Under the pieces are notes generated by a model that saw only the letters and a list, made by a program, of their open reading frames with translations, made no database searches and had not been told where the DNA came from. A stretch of DNA of 64,000 bases from Kazachstania africana CBS 2517 (taxonomy: Eukaryota; Ascomycota; Saccharomycetes; Saccharomycetales; Saccharomycetaceae). Positions within the stretch are counted from its first letter, which is position 1; each line of letters begins with the position of its first letter. The translations under genes were made by a program, and so were the position numbers. The DNA is taken from assembly GCF_000304475.1 (NCBI RefSeq), contig NC_018944.1, positions 744,001 to 808,000 of the forward strand, given 5' to 3'. Positions 19,027-29,169 of the stretch are shown one piece after another.

Positions 19027-19959
19027 TCAAACAAATGTCTTGAAAGGTTCAAAGTTTGGATTGTTGATTCTTCTTTCACCCCTTTGTTGAGAGATCTTAC
19101 CAATAGCATCAAAATCTTCTTCTGGTAATGTGAAGGTCTTCAAGTTTGCAGCAACTCTTTCAGCATGGACGGATTTTGGTAAAACAATGATGTTTCTTTG
19201 GACAATCCAACTTAAGACAACATGAGCTGGTTGAACGCCATTTTTCTTAGCAACGTCAATGACAATTGGTTCTGATAATAGTGGAGCACTAGTACTTCCT
19301 AAAGGAGAGTAAGCTTCAACTTCAATCTTATTCTGTTGACAGTAATCCACCAACTCATATTGTGGTAATAGAGGATGCAATTCGACTTGGTTAATGGTTG
19401 GTACTACATTTGTTGTTGGGGCCTTTAGGAGATCCTTTAAGTTATTGACGGAGAAGTTAGAAACACCAATGGATCTGACTTTATTCTTTGGAAGCTTTTG
19501 CATTAGCTCCCATGTATTGATAAAGGTCCAGTCAGTTTCTACTGGACGTGTGCCATCTGGACGTTTCATTAGTTCCAATGGACTTTCCTTCATGTAAGAT
19601 TTGTCTAAAGAAACAGGCCAGTGCATTAAGTACAGATCGACATAGTCTAAACCCAATCTTTGTAGAGATTCATCCAGAGCAACTTCTGGTTCGTGGTGTT
19701 GAGCGTTCCATAACTTTGTAGTAACGAAAATTTCTTCTCTTGGGACGCCAGAATCTCTTATAGCCTCACCAACTTGTACTTCATTTTTGTAGATTGCGGC
19801 AGTGTCAATATGTCTATAACCAGCATCTAAAGCAGCTCTTACAGCATTGTAAGCATCTCTTTCATCTGTTGCTTGCCAGGTACCTAAACCAACAATTGGG
19901 ATTTGAGAACCATCATTCAATTTAAGAGTTTTAGTGGAATTTTTCAAATTAGCAGACAT
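19027..19959 (-). CDS. Aldo-keto reductase, Gcy1-like (tandem copy 1)
   Basis: 310 residues, an NADPH-dependent aldo-keto reductase of the Gcy1/Ypr1 family, which reduces aldehydes and ketones; Gcy1 is also a glycerol dehydrogenase. The catalytic tetrad is complete: Asp52 and Tyr57 (HIDTAAIYKNE), Lys82 (TTKLW) and His113 (YLMHWPV). The cofactor-binding block is VLPKSVHAERV. The HHEPEVALD segment is closer to Gcy1 than to Ypr1. It stands in tandem with the next gene, 635 bp apart on the same strand, a local duplication not present in S. cerevisiae, where GCY1 and YPR1 are on different chromosomes. It is probably cytosolic, with no targeting signal. Confidence 0.92.
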   Translation of the reverse strand: MSANLKNSTKTLKLNDGSQIPIVGLGTWQATDERDAYNAVRAALDAGYRHIDTAAIYKNEVQVGEAIRDSGVPREEIFVTTKLWNAQHHEPEVALDESLQRLGLDYVDLYLMHWPVSLDKSYMKESPLELMKRPDGTRPVETDWTFINTWELMQKLPKNKVRSIGVSNFSVNNLKDLLKAPTTNVVPTINQVELHPLLPQYELVDYCQQNKIEVEAYSPLGSTSAPLLSEPIVIDVAKKNGVQPAHVVLSWIVQRNIIVLPKSVHAERVAANLKTFTLPEEDFDAIGKISQQRGERRINNPNFEPFKTFV

Positions 19960-20594
19960 TGTGCTATTTTGTAATATTTATTATATATTGCTTCTTTTCA
20001 GCAGATAAACGTTGCACTACTGGAGCATAGATGTGCAATTGACCCATTAGAACAAACTGTATGGTGCTTATATAGCTACTCTGACTATCAATTTTCATGT
20101 GATATGCTTGAACTACTCAACAAGACTACCCCATAACGGAGGACAGAGCTCCGTTGAGATGGAAAATGAGAACATGCCAAGAGCTTGCGATTCCAAAGAA
20201 ATGCACGTATGAGTACGCCCATGTACTCTATAAGAATCATGTTACTTTAACAAAACGGCATCTACTTGATCTCGTAAGTTCCTATTCTAGTAGGGGAGAA
20301 TTCTGTATTTCACTCATTTAAATGTCCGTCATAACAGCGACATAAGTTCTTGGCTTTTCCTTTTTCAAGATTAAAAATAGCTCGGTTAAGAAGTTGACAG
20401 GATATTCAAGTTGGTGGTGAAGTCTGTTACTTAGTGCGATGCCAAATCAAAAAATATGCACGTATATGGAGTACTTGGGTTTGGCGGATTGCAATGGTAG
20501 GATATATATAGGGGGTGGACCGCTATGTACTAAGTAGTAGGGAAAGAAATATAGTAGTTACTACATAATCTACGTATTTGAATTAAATAAAAGT
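19960..20594. other. Promoter region between the two reductases
   Basis: 635 bp upstream of the first reductase and downstream of the second. It contains inverted patches such as GGAGGACAGAGCTCC near 20139, but no recognised regulatory site and no ORF worth calling. Confidence 0.45.
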
Positions 20595-21530
20595 TTATTC
20601 GAAGATCTTGAAAGGAGACCAGTCGAAATTTACAACTCTCTTTTCACCCTTTTCCTTGGATACATTGTTAATTGTGGCAAAATCATCTTCTGGTAAAGAG
20701 AAAGTTTTGAAGTTGGAGACGACTCTTTCCTTGTGAACTGATTTTGGTAAGACAGCAATGCCTCTCTTGATGTGCCAACTTAAAATGACTTGAGCTGCAG
20801 ATACGTCATGTTTCTTGGCAACTTCAATGATGGCTTGTTCACTGAGTAATGGAGCAGAAACACTACCAAATGGTGAATAGGCTTCAACTACAATACCCTT
20901 TTCCTGACAAAAGGTTACAAGTTCTGCTTGAGGTAGTAATGGGTGTAATTCGACTTGGTTAGCGGCCGGGACAATCTTGTTACCTGGAGATTTTAATAGA
21001 TCATTAATATTATTGATGGAAAAGTTTGACACACCGATGGCTCTAGTTTTAGTCTTTGGTAACTCTTGCATTAATTCCCAAGTCTTGATGAAATCCCAGT
21101 CACTTTCGACAGCTAGAGATCCGTCTGGACGGTATGGAAATTCTAATAAACTGCTGCTTTTACTGTATTTAGCTTCCATTGGGACTGGCCAGTGCATTAA
21201 ATATAAATCGACATAGTCTAAGCCCAATCTTTCCAAAGATTGATCCAAAGCAGCAGCTGGATCACGGTGTTGTGTACCCCATAATTTGGTAGTAACGAAG
21301 ATTTCATCTCTTGGAATGCCAGATTCTCTGATAGCTCTACCGACAACTTCTTCATTTTGATAGATGGCAGCAGTGTCAATGTGCCTGTAACCGGCTTCTA
21401 GAGCAGATTTTACGGCGTTGTAACCCTCTTGGTCGTCGGTGGCCCTCCAAGTACCTAAACCTAATATAGGCAATGAAGCACCAGTGTTTAATTTCAAAGT
21501 GGTAGTAGTGTTTTGTAATGTAGAGGCCAT
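20595..21530 (-). CDS. YPR1: Aldo-keto reductase, Ypr1/Gcy1-like (tandem copy 2)
   Basis: 311 residues. It has the same fold and the same catalytic residues as its neighbour (Asp52, Tyr57, Lys82, His113), with the active-site block LMHWPVPMEA. Segments such as GTQHRDPAAAL, EKGIVVEAYSPFGS and SLPEDDF are closer to Ypr1, which reduces 2-methylbutyraldehyde and other carbonyls; KEKGEKRVV near the end is Gcy1-like. The two copies differ along their whole length, so the duplication is not very recent or has diverged in function. A TATA-like TATATAAA on the minus strand lies about 70 bp upstream. The symbol is a best guess within a duplicate pair. Confidence 0.88.
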   Translation of the reverse strand: MASTLQNTTTTLKLNTGASLPILGLGTWRATDDQEGYNAVKSALEAGYRHIDTAAIYQNEEVVGRAIRESGIPRDEIFVTTKLWGTQHRDPAAALDQSLERLGLDYVDLYLMHWPVPMEAKYSKSSSLLEFPYRPDGSLAVESDWDFIKTWELMQELPKTKTRAIGVSNFSINNINDLLKSPGNKIVPAANQVELHPLLPQAELVTFCQEKGIVVEAYSPFGSVSAPLLSEQAIIEVAKKHDVSAAQVILSWHIKRGIAVLPKSVHKERVVSNFKTFSLPEDDFATINNVSKEKGEKRVVNFDWSPFKIFE

Positions 21531-22028
21531 ATTTGTTGTTTTGTCGAATGCTATTGCTACTTGTTCGTAGTATATCGTAAGATAAGATGCCTAAGTTTTA
21601 TATAGTTTTTGAAAGCTCATCTGCTTCCATCCATATACGGCCAAATTAATATTTTTTTTTGTCTCTGCAGCAAGGTACCACATTACCTAAGCAGCGTCAA
21701 AATTACTCAGGAAGGGCAAATTGAATGTGCTTTGAAACCGCAACTGTGAACACTATATTACCCAATTCAACCATCTACTGTTCCAGGTGACATTTCCCAT
21801 GTCAATCAATGCATTTCCTGCTTCAACGAAAGACATCATATTTTTCTCGACGGTTCGGCCCGGTTCAATGCCTTTTTATTTGTAATGTCAGGCTGCATTG
21901 ATGTGGGATGGCAATCGGTAGTGTTGATCAACCGTATTCCAGATAGATAAACCTAAAAGTAAGAGGTCTTTCATTTCCATTTTTTACAAAGTTTATATAG
22001 TTTGTTATTGTAGATACTATTTGATCAA
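21531..22028. other. Intergenic region, left inversion breakpoint
   Basis: 498 bp between the second reductase and the YHR112C-like gene. Comparison with S. cerevisiae orders puts an inversion breakpoint here. No repeat, tRNA or mobile element is visible; the sequence contains only short poly(T) runs. Confidence 0.5.
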
Positions 22029-23165
22029 TTAAGCACCATTATGTAGTTCTTGTAAAGCTGTCTCTAGGTCTTTTATTAGATCATCAGCATTTTCTACACC
22101 AATTGAGACTCTGATCAATGTCTGATCGATATATGGATCGGTCATAGCTCTCCATTCAACTAGTGATTCCACACCACCTAAAGATGTGGCGTGGTGGAAA
22201 TACTTGAGTTTTCCAGGAAATTTTTTACATTGATCTATCGTTTGTAAAGACATTGAAAATACGGGCCCATATCCACCAACTAATTGCTTCTTAACAAATG
22301 CTTCCTTCTGCAATGATGAGTGATAAACTTCTTTCAAAACTTTGTCAAACCTTTCCTTGTTGAGGTTTAAGAATTCGACCACTTTTGTCGCATTTTCTGA
22401 TTGTTTTAGTATTCTAAGTTCATATGATCTCAATGATCTTAAAAGCATGTAACTTTCTAAGTTACCAACATTGGTCCCCAGATAAATTCTGTCATCTCTC
22501 AATTTTTTACAAACTTCTTCATCCTTCACAACGATAACACCACTTAATAGATCTGAATGCCCACCAAAATATTTGGTTGCTGAATGTAATACTACATCGG
22601 CACCAAGGTCCCACGCATATTGTAAAGGAGGTGGTGCAAAAGTAGAGTCCACCAATACAATAGCACCTTTGGAATGTGCTTTTTCAGCAATAGACTTGAT
22701 ATCGATAGAGGTACCGTATGGGTTCATGGGACTCTCAACTTCAACAATGTCACCTTCTTGAGCATACTTCTCGATATCATCAAGCGTGTATTGTTCAACA
22801 CCGTAATTACGGGTCATGATGTTTGCTATAGCACGAAGACCGTGGTAACATTGTCCCATGAAGATCTTCTTTGGGTTATAATGAACCATGGCAGCGTAGA
22901 ATGCAGCACAGCCTGAAGAATAAATGACAGCATGACCTTCCAATATTTCAGAGAATAATGACTCCAATCTTGTAGCGTTTGGATGAGCCAATCTTGAATA
23001 GACTGGTTTCTTTTCCATGAAATCCAGATTTTCTCTTTCTCTCCATGGTATCAGATCCGTTTCATCGTATCTGTACGTTGTAGATACGTTAATTGGTGGG
23101 GCTACATCAGATACCCTATTATCTTTATCATCTGCGTGAATCAAAGAAGTGCCTAAATGTGTCAT
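22029..23165 (-). CDS. PLP-dependent Cys/Met metabolism enzyme, YHR112C-like
   Basis: 378 residues, the same length as S. cerevisiae YHR112C, a trans-sulfuration-family protein related to cystathionine gamma-synthase and beta-lyase whose substrate is not established. Family marks are [10 protein letters not shown] at the start, [14 protein letters not shown], the cofactor-ring contact around Y107, [10 protein letters not shown], and the Schiff-base lysine K198 in [13 protein letters not shown]. The C-terminal [16 protein letters not shown] is typical. No targeting signal is seen. In S. cerevisiae it is beside UBA4; here UBA4 is 17 kb away and in the same rather than the opposite orientation, which marks this gene as the edge of the inverted segment. 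Confidence 0.88.
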   Translation of the reverse strand: MTHLGTSLIHADDKDNRVSDVAPPINVSTTYRYDETDLIPWRERENLDFMEKKPVYSRLAHPNATRLESLFSEILEGHAVIYSSGCAAFYAAMVHYNPKKIFMGQCYHGLRAIANIMTRNYGVEQYTLDDIEKYAQEGDIVEVESPMNPYGTSIDIKSIAEKAHSKGAIVLVDSTFAPPPLQYAWDLGADVVLHSATKYFGGHSDLLSGVIVVKDEEVCKKLRDDRIYLGTNVGNLESYMLLRSLRSYELRILKQSENATKVVEFLNLNKERFDKVLKEVYHSSLQKEAFVKKQLVGGYGPVFSMSLQTIDQCKKFPGKLKYFHHATSLGGVESLVEWRAMTDPYIDQTLIRVSIGVENADDLIKDLETALQELHNGA

Positions 23166-24041
23166 TCTTTTTATATCAAAATTCTTTCTTACTGTTCAAG
23201 TAAGATACATTTAGGTTAAGCATTGATCGCAATTGTATCAATATATATATATATATATATGCGTTCGTGTACTAATCATTTAATGTTCTCGAGATTAATA
23301 AAAACAAATTAAAGTTGCTCGAGACATTTTTTGTTCCGGTGAACTTATAATCGTATGTACGACCATAGAAGAAGATGCACAGTCGCTATGGTAAATGAGT
23401 TAAGATATTTCCGGAAATATTAGAGGACGGTAAAATATGCAGGAGGCGCCACAGTAATGACAAGTGTTTGTTCGTCACATCTTTATTTGTAATCACTGAG
23501 TGTTTTATTTGTAAACATAGATTGTTTTATTTGATCACGGGATCTCATAAGAACGGAATGGTATAAATACAACGACAATAAACAAATACTGATTAGATAA
23601 TGCGTTTTATAGGGTCAAAGAAGCGTAATCTTATAAATAAACATGACAACAGTAAATTCAATTGGTATTTTGTAGTTAGAATTTGAAAGATTGTAGTCTT
23701 GAAAGACCGTTTCATACATTCTTCTGTCTTATCAGTACAATGCGTAATCATCATACCTAAATACTTGAGAGTAACTTCTTTGAGAAAACATATGGCATAT
23801 CGTGTGCATCATCCATTTCTTGGCAATTTGGAATATTAGCCCACTATGTCAAGAATCTGCTAGACATTCGAGTTATATTTTATGAATAGTTCTTCTGTCA
23901 TGCAAACTCAGGGTCAAAAACTTTAATATGATATGGATTTTTCTAGTGCCTGAAAAAAAAAAAGAATGAGTAACATTCAATGCACTTGGTAATTTTAAAA
24001 GGTAGCGACATACATTTAGGAACGTATCATATTGTTCTCTA
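23166..24041. other. YHR112C-ESC2 divergent region
   Basis: 876 bp between divergent genes. It holds an (AT)n tract near 23241-23260, a palindromic ATTTCCGGAAAT near 23407, and three 22-bp-spaced TTTATTTG units at 23482-23534, one of which includes the forkhead-like GTAAACA. No gene is seen. Confidence 0.5.
23482..23534. repeat. 22-bp-period TTTATTTG repeat
   Basis: TTTATTTG recurs at 23482, 23504 and 23526, a constant 22-bp spacing, with partly conserved sequence between copies. The period is close to two helical turns, so proteins bound to each copy would lie on one face of the DNA. Confidence 0.6.
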
Positions 24042-25232
24042 ATGTCAGATAGTTCTTCTTCAAGCGACGATTTTTTCTTAGCTGCTTCTGAAGAGGATGA
24101 TGAGCCGTTATCTTATGGTAACGCAAGAGAAACCATTATAGATGAGAAAGTAACAGAAACAATAAGAAGCGATGAGAGTTCTGATGATTCAATAATGAAG
24201 GAATATGTGAAAAGAAATAGTCTGCGATCCTCTAAGACGGAGCCTTCTGAAGGTAAGAGAGGTGAACCTCGTCGAACATCGAAAAGAACAAGAACTTCGG
24301 TAATATCCTCGTCAGCTTCAGATGAATCTTTCTTTTCAGACGGATCTGCAAGTCGAAGCAGCTCACGTTCACCAAGTCCACCAGCTAAGAGACAGAAAAG
24401 TTTCATTTCAGAGACAGCTGAAGATTCAGATGAAAATGACGATTTTTTCAAAGAATTAGCCACAGTAGCTCAAAAGAAGAGCGTGACAGGTACTGAATCA
24501 GCAGCTAAAAGACCTAAAAGAATATATAATATAAGGTTTATTTCCAAATTAGATGGCTCAATAAATAAAAGTGTCAAAGTCAAAGTACTGGGCAAATTTC
24601 CGTTTTCTAAGATTTTACCAGCTGCATTGAAAGGTTTAATTGACGCATACAAGATACCGTCTATTATGTCAGAGATATATGACGTCGAAAATGTCGGTTT
24701 ATATTGGAACAATGCAAAACTACTAAACTTCATGACATGCGACTCCTTAAGTATACCACTAGCTTTCGAAAATGAAATATCAAACGTTGATATACTGATT
24801 GTCTCTAAAGAATTTGGCGAAAAATTGGAAAAATTAGATCAAATGAAAACATTACAGGAAGAAGCAAAACTAGAAAGGCAAGAAGAAATCAAGGATGTTG
24901 ATGAAGGAGATGATTTCGTCCTGAAAGAGTTCGAAGCAGAATTGCGAGATGTGGCTCCAAGTAACGCCAATCTCTCACTTGATACAGATGGTGAAGATTC
25001 TGAGCCATTGATGAAACTTGCTCTTATGGGCCAGGACAATAAAAAGATCTACGTCAATGTCCGAAGTTCTACACAGATCTCCAAGTTGGTAGAATATTAT
25101 AAGAAGCAAAAAAATTTGGCACGTAATGTAAAGGTTAAACTTTTATTCGATCATGATGAGTTGGATTTAAATGAAACTGTCGGTGACCAAGATATGGAGG
25201 ACGAAGACATGATTGACGTAGTAGTCGTGTAA
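24042..25232 (+). CDS. ESC2: SUMO-like domain protein Esc2
   Basis: 396 residues (S. cerevisiae 456). Esc2 is a RENi-family protein with two SUMO-like domains. It supports silencing, sister-chromatid cohesion and the handling of recombination intermediates at stalled replication forks. The N-terminal 140 residues are disordered, Ser- and acid-rich, with likely CK2 and SUMO-interaction patches. The first SUMO-like domain starts near residue 165 (IYNIRFISKLDG) and the second near 325 (KIYVNVRSSTQISKL to the end, DEDMIDVVVV). It heads a run of three plus-strand genes (ESC2, SEM1, RPT5). Confidence 0.9.
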   Translation: MSDSSSSSDDFFLAASEEDDEPLSYGNARETIIDEKVTETIRSDESSDDSIMKEYVKRNSLRSSKTEPSEGKRGEPRRTSKRTRTSVISSSASDESFFSDGSASRSSSRSPSPPAKRQKSFISETAEDSDENDDFFKELATVAQKKSVTGTESAAKRPKRIYNIRFISKLDGSINKSVKVKVLGKFPFSKILPAALKGLIDAYKIPSIMSEIYDVENVGLYWNNAKLLNFMTCDSLSIPLAFENEISNVDILIVSKEFGEKLEKLDQMKTLQEEAKLERQEEIKDVDEGDDFVLKEFEAELRDVAPSNANLSLDTDGEDSEPLMKLALMGQDNKKIYVNVRSSTQISKLVEYYKKQKNLARNVKVKLLFDHDELDLNETVGDQDMEDEDMIDVVVV

Positions 25233-25643
25233 TTTCAGATGTATTATATATTTAACAAATTTAGAAGTGAGATGAGTCCTTCTTCAATGACACAATCGGC
25301 TTTGTTTCATGAGCAGTTCAAAGCGACGCAAATCAATTTCTTCGAACTGCAGCCCACACCGCTAGAATGCATATACAAAACACACATACCATCGAACTGA
25401 TTTTACCAAGAGATATACACCACTGGTCATACCGACCATTTTGGAGATGCACGTTATCAAAATGCTGTCACTTTAAAATCTTAGGCTGTCTCATCACCTC
25501 GAACGACAGTGATGATTTCCAAGATATCGAATTCTCGAGTGGCGAAAAAAAGTGGAAACGAATATACAGGGTATTACAAGAAGGAAGTAGCCATTTAAAA
25601 GGTAGTAACAAGATCACCATACCGATATAAGCTACCACGCACA
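25233..25643. other. ESC2-SEM1 intergenic region
   Basis: 411 bp between same-strand genes. It contains an 87-codon ATG-initiated ORF (25367-25630) that ends 13 bp before SEM1 and matches nothing I recognise, and an overlapping 42-codon ORF from 25272. An AGTGGCGAA near 25540 resembles a proteasome PACE box (GGTGGCAAA) with two changes. Confidence 0.4.
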
Positions 25644-25910
25644 ATGAGCACTACCACAGATCCTGTAACGAATAAAGAACCTTCAATTTCCAAGGATTCC
25701 GAAGAAATTTTGACGAAGAAGACGCTGGAAGAAGACGATGAATTTGAAGACTTCCCAGTCGATAACTGGCCAAGTAGCGCAACGCTGAGAGAATCCACAC
25801 AATTACAAGCAAACCTCTGGGAAGAAAATTGGGACGACGTCGAAGTTGACGACGATTTCGCTAATGAATTGAAGAATGAATTAGATAGATATAAGCAGGA
25901 ACACCAATGA
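25644..25910 (+). CDS. SEM1: Proteasome lid subunit Sem1 (Rpn15/DSS1)
   Basis: 88 residues, very acidic and disordered. Sem1 is a component of the 26S proteasome lid and also of TREX-2 (Sac3-Thp1) and other complexes. The conserved core is EDDEFEDFPVDNWP followed by LWEENWDDVEVDDDF and a C-terminal helix FANELKNEL, the DSS1 signature. It lies directly upstream of RPT5, another proteasome gene, on the same strand. In S. cerevisiae SEM1 and RPT5 are on different chromosomes, so this pairing reflects the interleaved duplicate regions. Confidence 0.95.
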   Translation: MSTTTDPVTNKEPSISKDSEEILTKKTLEEDDEFEDFPVDNWPSSATLRESTQLQANLWEENWDDVEVDDDFANELKNELDRYKQEHQ

Positions 25911-26234
25911 AAACCAACGAAACATCAACGATCTTTTGCACACAAAACAGCAACGGCGGGTATTCACAATCCTGCATCCCAGATATAAACAGTATATATG
26001 TTATAGTTCCTCCCCATTTTAAATAATCAAATTGTTAATGATTTACCCGGCATATATGGGCACCAGGTCACGTGCATATATATTTATTTTTTCAATTACA
26101 AAGGAAGGGTGGCAAAGTTGGAAATGGTAATCAAAATGTAGCTTATAAGAAAGTCAAGTGAATACGTTCGGATTTAAACAGGAGAATATAGTCCTTGAAA
26201 TTGACAATAGTTAGTAACATACTCTGGTTGAAAT
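25911..26234 (+). promoter_or_regulatory. RPT5: RPT5 promoter with PACE, Reb1 and CACGTG sites
   Basis: 324 bp upstream of RPT5. It carries a perfect proteasome-associated control element GGTGGCAAA (26108-26116), bound by Rpn4 in S. cerevisiae, about 120 bp before the ATG. A Reb1-type TTACCCG (26043-26049) and GTCACGTG (26067-26074) lie just upstream. Confidence 0.8.
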
Positions 26235-27539
26235 ATGGCTACGTTAGAAGAATTAGAGAATAAGACGTCACCGGTTGATGAGGAACTCGATCAAGAGATC
26301 TTAAATCTATCTACACAGGAATTACAGACAAGGGCAAAACTTTTAGATAATGAAATTCGTATTTTTAAGTCTGAATTGCAAAGACTGTCCCATGAAAATA
26401 ACGTTATGATGGAAAAAATTAAAGACAATAAGGAAAAGATCAAGAATAATAAACAACTGCCTTATTTAGTGGCTAATGTCGTAGAAGTCATGGACATGAC
26501 TGAAATTGAAGATAGAGAAAACAGTGAATCAACTACGCAAGGTGGTAACGTCAATTTAGATAATACAGTGAAGGGTAAAGCCGCTGTGGTAAAAACTTCT
26601 TCAAGGCAGACTGTTTTTCTACCTATGGTTGGCCTAGTGGATCCTGATAAGTTGAAACCAAATGATCTAGTTGGTGTTAATAAAGATTCATACCTAGTAT
26701 TAGATACACTTCCTTCAGAATTCGATTCTCGTGTAAAAGCTATGGAAGTCGACGAAAAACCAACTGAAACATACTCAGACGTTGGTGGATTGGATAAACA
26801 GATCGAAGAATTGGTCGAAGCCATCGTATTGCCAATGCAGCGTGCTGACAAATTTAAAGATCTGGGTATCAGAGCTCCAAAAGGTGCTTTAATGTACGGT
26901 CCTCCTGGTACCGGTAAAACATTATTAGCTCGTGCTTGTGCAGCTCAAACAAATGCTACTTTCTTGAAATTGGCAGCTCCACAATTAGTTCAAATGTTCA
27001 TAGGTGAAGGTGCAAAATTAGTTCGTGATGCTTTTGCATTGGCAAAAGAGAAAGCCCCAACGATTATATTTATTGATGAATTAGATGCAATCGGTACAAA
27101 ACGTTTTGATTCAGAAAAATCTGGTGATAGAGAAGTGCAAAGAACTATGTTGGAACTATTGAATCAATTAGACGGTTTCAGTTCAGATGACCGTGTGAAA
27201 GTCCTTGCAGCTACCAATAGAGTGGATGTCTTGGATCCTGCATTATTAAGATCTGGTAGATTGGATAGGAAAATCGAATTCCCACTTCCAACAGAAGATT
27301 CAAGAGCTCAAATTTTACAAATTCATTCAAGGAAAATGACCACTGACGATGATATTAACTGGCAAGAATTAGCAAGATCTACTGATGAATTCAACGGTGC
27401 GCAACTGAAGGCTGTTACTGTTGAGGCCGGGATGATTGCCCTGAGAAATGGTCAATCTAGTGTGAAACATGAAGACTTTGTCGAAGCTATTGGGGAAGTC
27501 CAAGCAAGAAAATCCAAATCTGTTTCATTTTATGCATAA
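26235..27539 (+). CDS. RPT5: 26S proteasome ATPase Rpt5
   Basis: 434 residues, nearly identical in length and sequence to S. cerevisiae Rpt5. It is one of six AAA+ ATPases in the base of the 19S particle that unfold substrates and open the 20S gate. An N-terminal coiled coil (about 25-75) is followed by the OB domain, Walker A GPPGTGKT (222-229), Walker [10 protein letters not shown] (Asp281-Glu282), the arginine-finger region and the C-terminal HbYX-type gate-opening tail SFYA. Convergent with CDC40, 109 bp apart. Probably regulated by Rpn4 through the upstream PACE site. Confidence 0.98.
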   Translation: MATLEELENKTSPVDEELDQEILNLSTQELQTRAKLLDNEIRIFKSELQRLSHENNVMMEKIKDNKEKIKNNKQLPYLVANVVEVMDMTEIEDRENSESTTQGGNVNLDNTVKGKAAVVKTSSRQTVFLPMVGLVDPDKLKPNDLVGVNKDSYLVLDTLPSEFDSRVKAMEVDEKPTETYSDVGGLDKQIEELVEAIVLPMQRADKFKDLGIRAPKGALMYGPPGTGKTLLARACAAQTNATFLKLAAPQLVQMFIGEGAKLVRDAFALAKEKAPTIIFIDELDAIGTKRFDSEKSGDREVQRTMLELLNQLDGFSSDDRVKVLAATNRVDVLDPALLRSGRLDRKIEFPLPTEDSRAQILQIHSRKMTTDDDINWQELARSTDEFNGAQLKAVTVEAGMIALRNGQSSVKHEDFVEAIGEVQARKSKSVSFYA

Positions 27540-27648
27540 GAGAATAGCCAGTTATGTACTTATATACAATTAAATTATATTTTTGTTCATAATTACATCA
27601 CGTAAGGGAAGAAGAACAACATCAGATAATTAGTATAATACCACAACA

Positions 27649-28968
27649 TCAGTCTAACATATAAATTGCTCCTACTGGACCGCTACATAATACTTTACTA
27701 GTTTCTTGAGGATGCCAGGCCACTTGTGTGATTGGCTTCTTACCGGGGATATTTATATCTTTCAAGGATTTATTCGTATTCCAGTCCCATAGTACTATTT
27801 TGCTCCTAGAATCACCGGATAATAAATATCGGCCGTCTGGAGAGAAAGATAACCCAATACTGTAACCTGCTGACTTCTGACCTTTGAAAACCTTGTTTGG
27901 ATGTTTCTTATATTTCGGCCTCAAACTGTATGAGTAGATTGTATTATCTAGACTTTGAGTGCAAAAATATTTGTGTTCAGGATGTATGCCAATAAAGGGC
28001 ATTGAATACTGTGTAGTGTCACTGATCTGTTTTATTGGAATATTTATTTGATTTTCCCAAATTCTGACTGTCTTATCTTCAGAAGATGAAATGAATTTTG
28101 AACCGTCTGGAAAAAACCGTAGAGATAGTATACTACCCAAGTGGTGATCATATGTTTGAACCAAACCATGCTTGGAAGATTCACGTGTGTCGTAATGTGC
28201 TATTTTTGAGTCCGCTAATCCCACGATAAACTCATGGTTATTTGCGGGTCTAAATTCGACACAGTTTGGTGTACTTTTAAACTTTAATCTTTTCTTCACC
28301 TGCCCCGTCTCTGTATCCCAGAGTTTAACTGTTTGATCAAAAGAGGATGTAATGAAATTATGCGCATCGTCATTGAAACTCATCGATTTGATAGCTTTTG
28401 TATGTCCTCTATAATCCCTAAGAGATTTTCTATCATGATAAAAATCCCAAATCTTTACGATATTATCATTACCACCTGATAAAAATAGATGTCCAGTGTT
28501 AGGGATAAACTTCATACATGTAGTTCCACTACTATGTCCCGAGAATTTATATTTTATCCTCTTCGGTAAGTAACACTTGAAAGATAATGGCTTCTTCTTC
28601 AAATCAATATCCAAATCGGATGGTACTTCTAAAAGCCTACTCAAATCGCCATCCTCCCCATAAAAGTTTGATGTCTCATCCATATAATCGTTACCAATCT
28701 CTTCTTCATTGTCATCCCCAATAATTTCCTCCAAAACAGTAGTACTTTCGGCCTCACTATCTTCTTTATCACCTGAACCATTATCTTCATCACTTGACCA
28801 GGCACTCCAAGGTCCATTACTCTTTCGCTGTTGCTTTCTAGCCTTCAGCTCCTGCTTTGTAAAGCGGTATCTTTTTTTTGAGCCAAAAGAGCCCTTAGCA
28901 TGAACTTCTTCGACTATAGACTCATCAGAAGAGCCAGATCCAGAGCTATATCCTTCTATTAGCACCAT
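27649..28968 (-). CDS. CDC40: Splicing factor Cdc40 (Prp17)
   Basis: 439 residues from the ATG at 28968. It is a WD40 protein of the catalytically active spliceosome, needed for the second splicing step and for cell-cycle progression. The N-terminal part is acidic and Ser-rich with the conserved KKRYRFTKQELKARKQQRK and GPWSAWSSDED patches. From about residue 140 there are seven WD repeats (HSSGTTCMKFIP, GHTKAIKSMSF, SSEDKTVRIWE, and a final AWHPQETSKVLCSG). The preceding codon at 28971 is TTG, so the ATG is taken as the start. ESF1 follows upstream on the same strand, as in YDR364C-YDR365C. Confidence 0.95.
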   Translation of the reverse strand: MVLIEGYSSGSGSSDESIVEEVHAKGSFGSKKRYRFTKQELKARKQQRKSNGPWSAWSSDEDNGSGDKEDSEAESTTVLEEIIGDDNEEEIGNDYMDETSNFYGEDGDLSRLLEVPSDLDIDLKKKPLSFKCYLPKRIKYKFSGHSSGTTCMKFIPNTGHLFLSGGNDNIVKIWDFYHDRKSLRDYRGHTKAIKSMSFNDDAHNFITSSFDQTVKLWDTETGQVKKRLKFKSTPNCVEFRPANNHEFIVGLADSKIAHYDTRESSKHGLVQTYDHHLGSILSLRFFPDGSKFISSSEDKTVRIWENQINIPIKQISDTTQYSMPFIGIHPEHKYFCTQSLDNTIYSYSLRPKYKKHPNKVFKGQKSAGYSIGLSFSPDGRYLLSGDSRSKIVLWDWNTNKSLKDINIPGKKPITQVAWHPQETSKVLCSGPVGAIYMLD

Positions 28969-29169
28969 CAACCCGAACTATCTGCCTTCTATAGAGTTCA
29001 CTTGTATAAATTACCATAAGTTAATGCTTCACTAAAATCTGAAATTTTCCGATGCCCGCTTGTTTACATATTATTTTTCAAATCATTCAATTGACCTTAT
29101 AATTCTATACAGTTACTACTTATAAATACAAATTTGACTCAACAGTCTTTTGAATTTATACATGCCCTA

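Noticed and set aside
23241..23260. (AT)n tract
   Set aside because: Ordinary yeast microsatellite, as is the one at 41697-41712; no function can be inferred.
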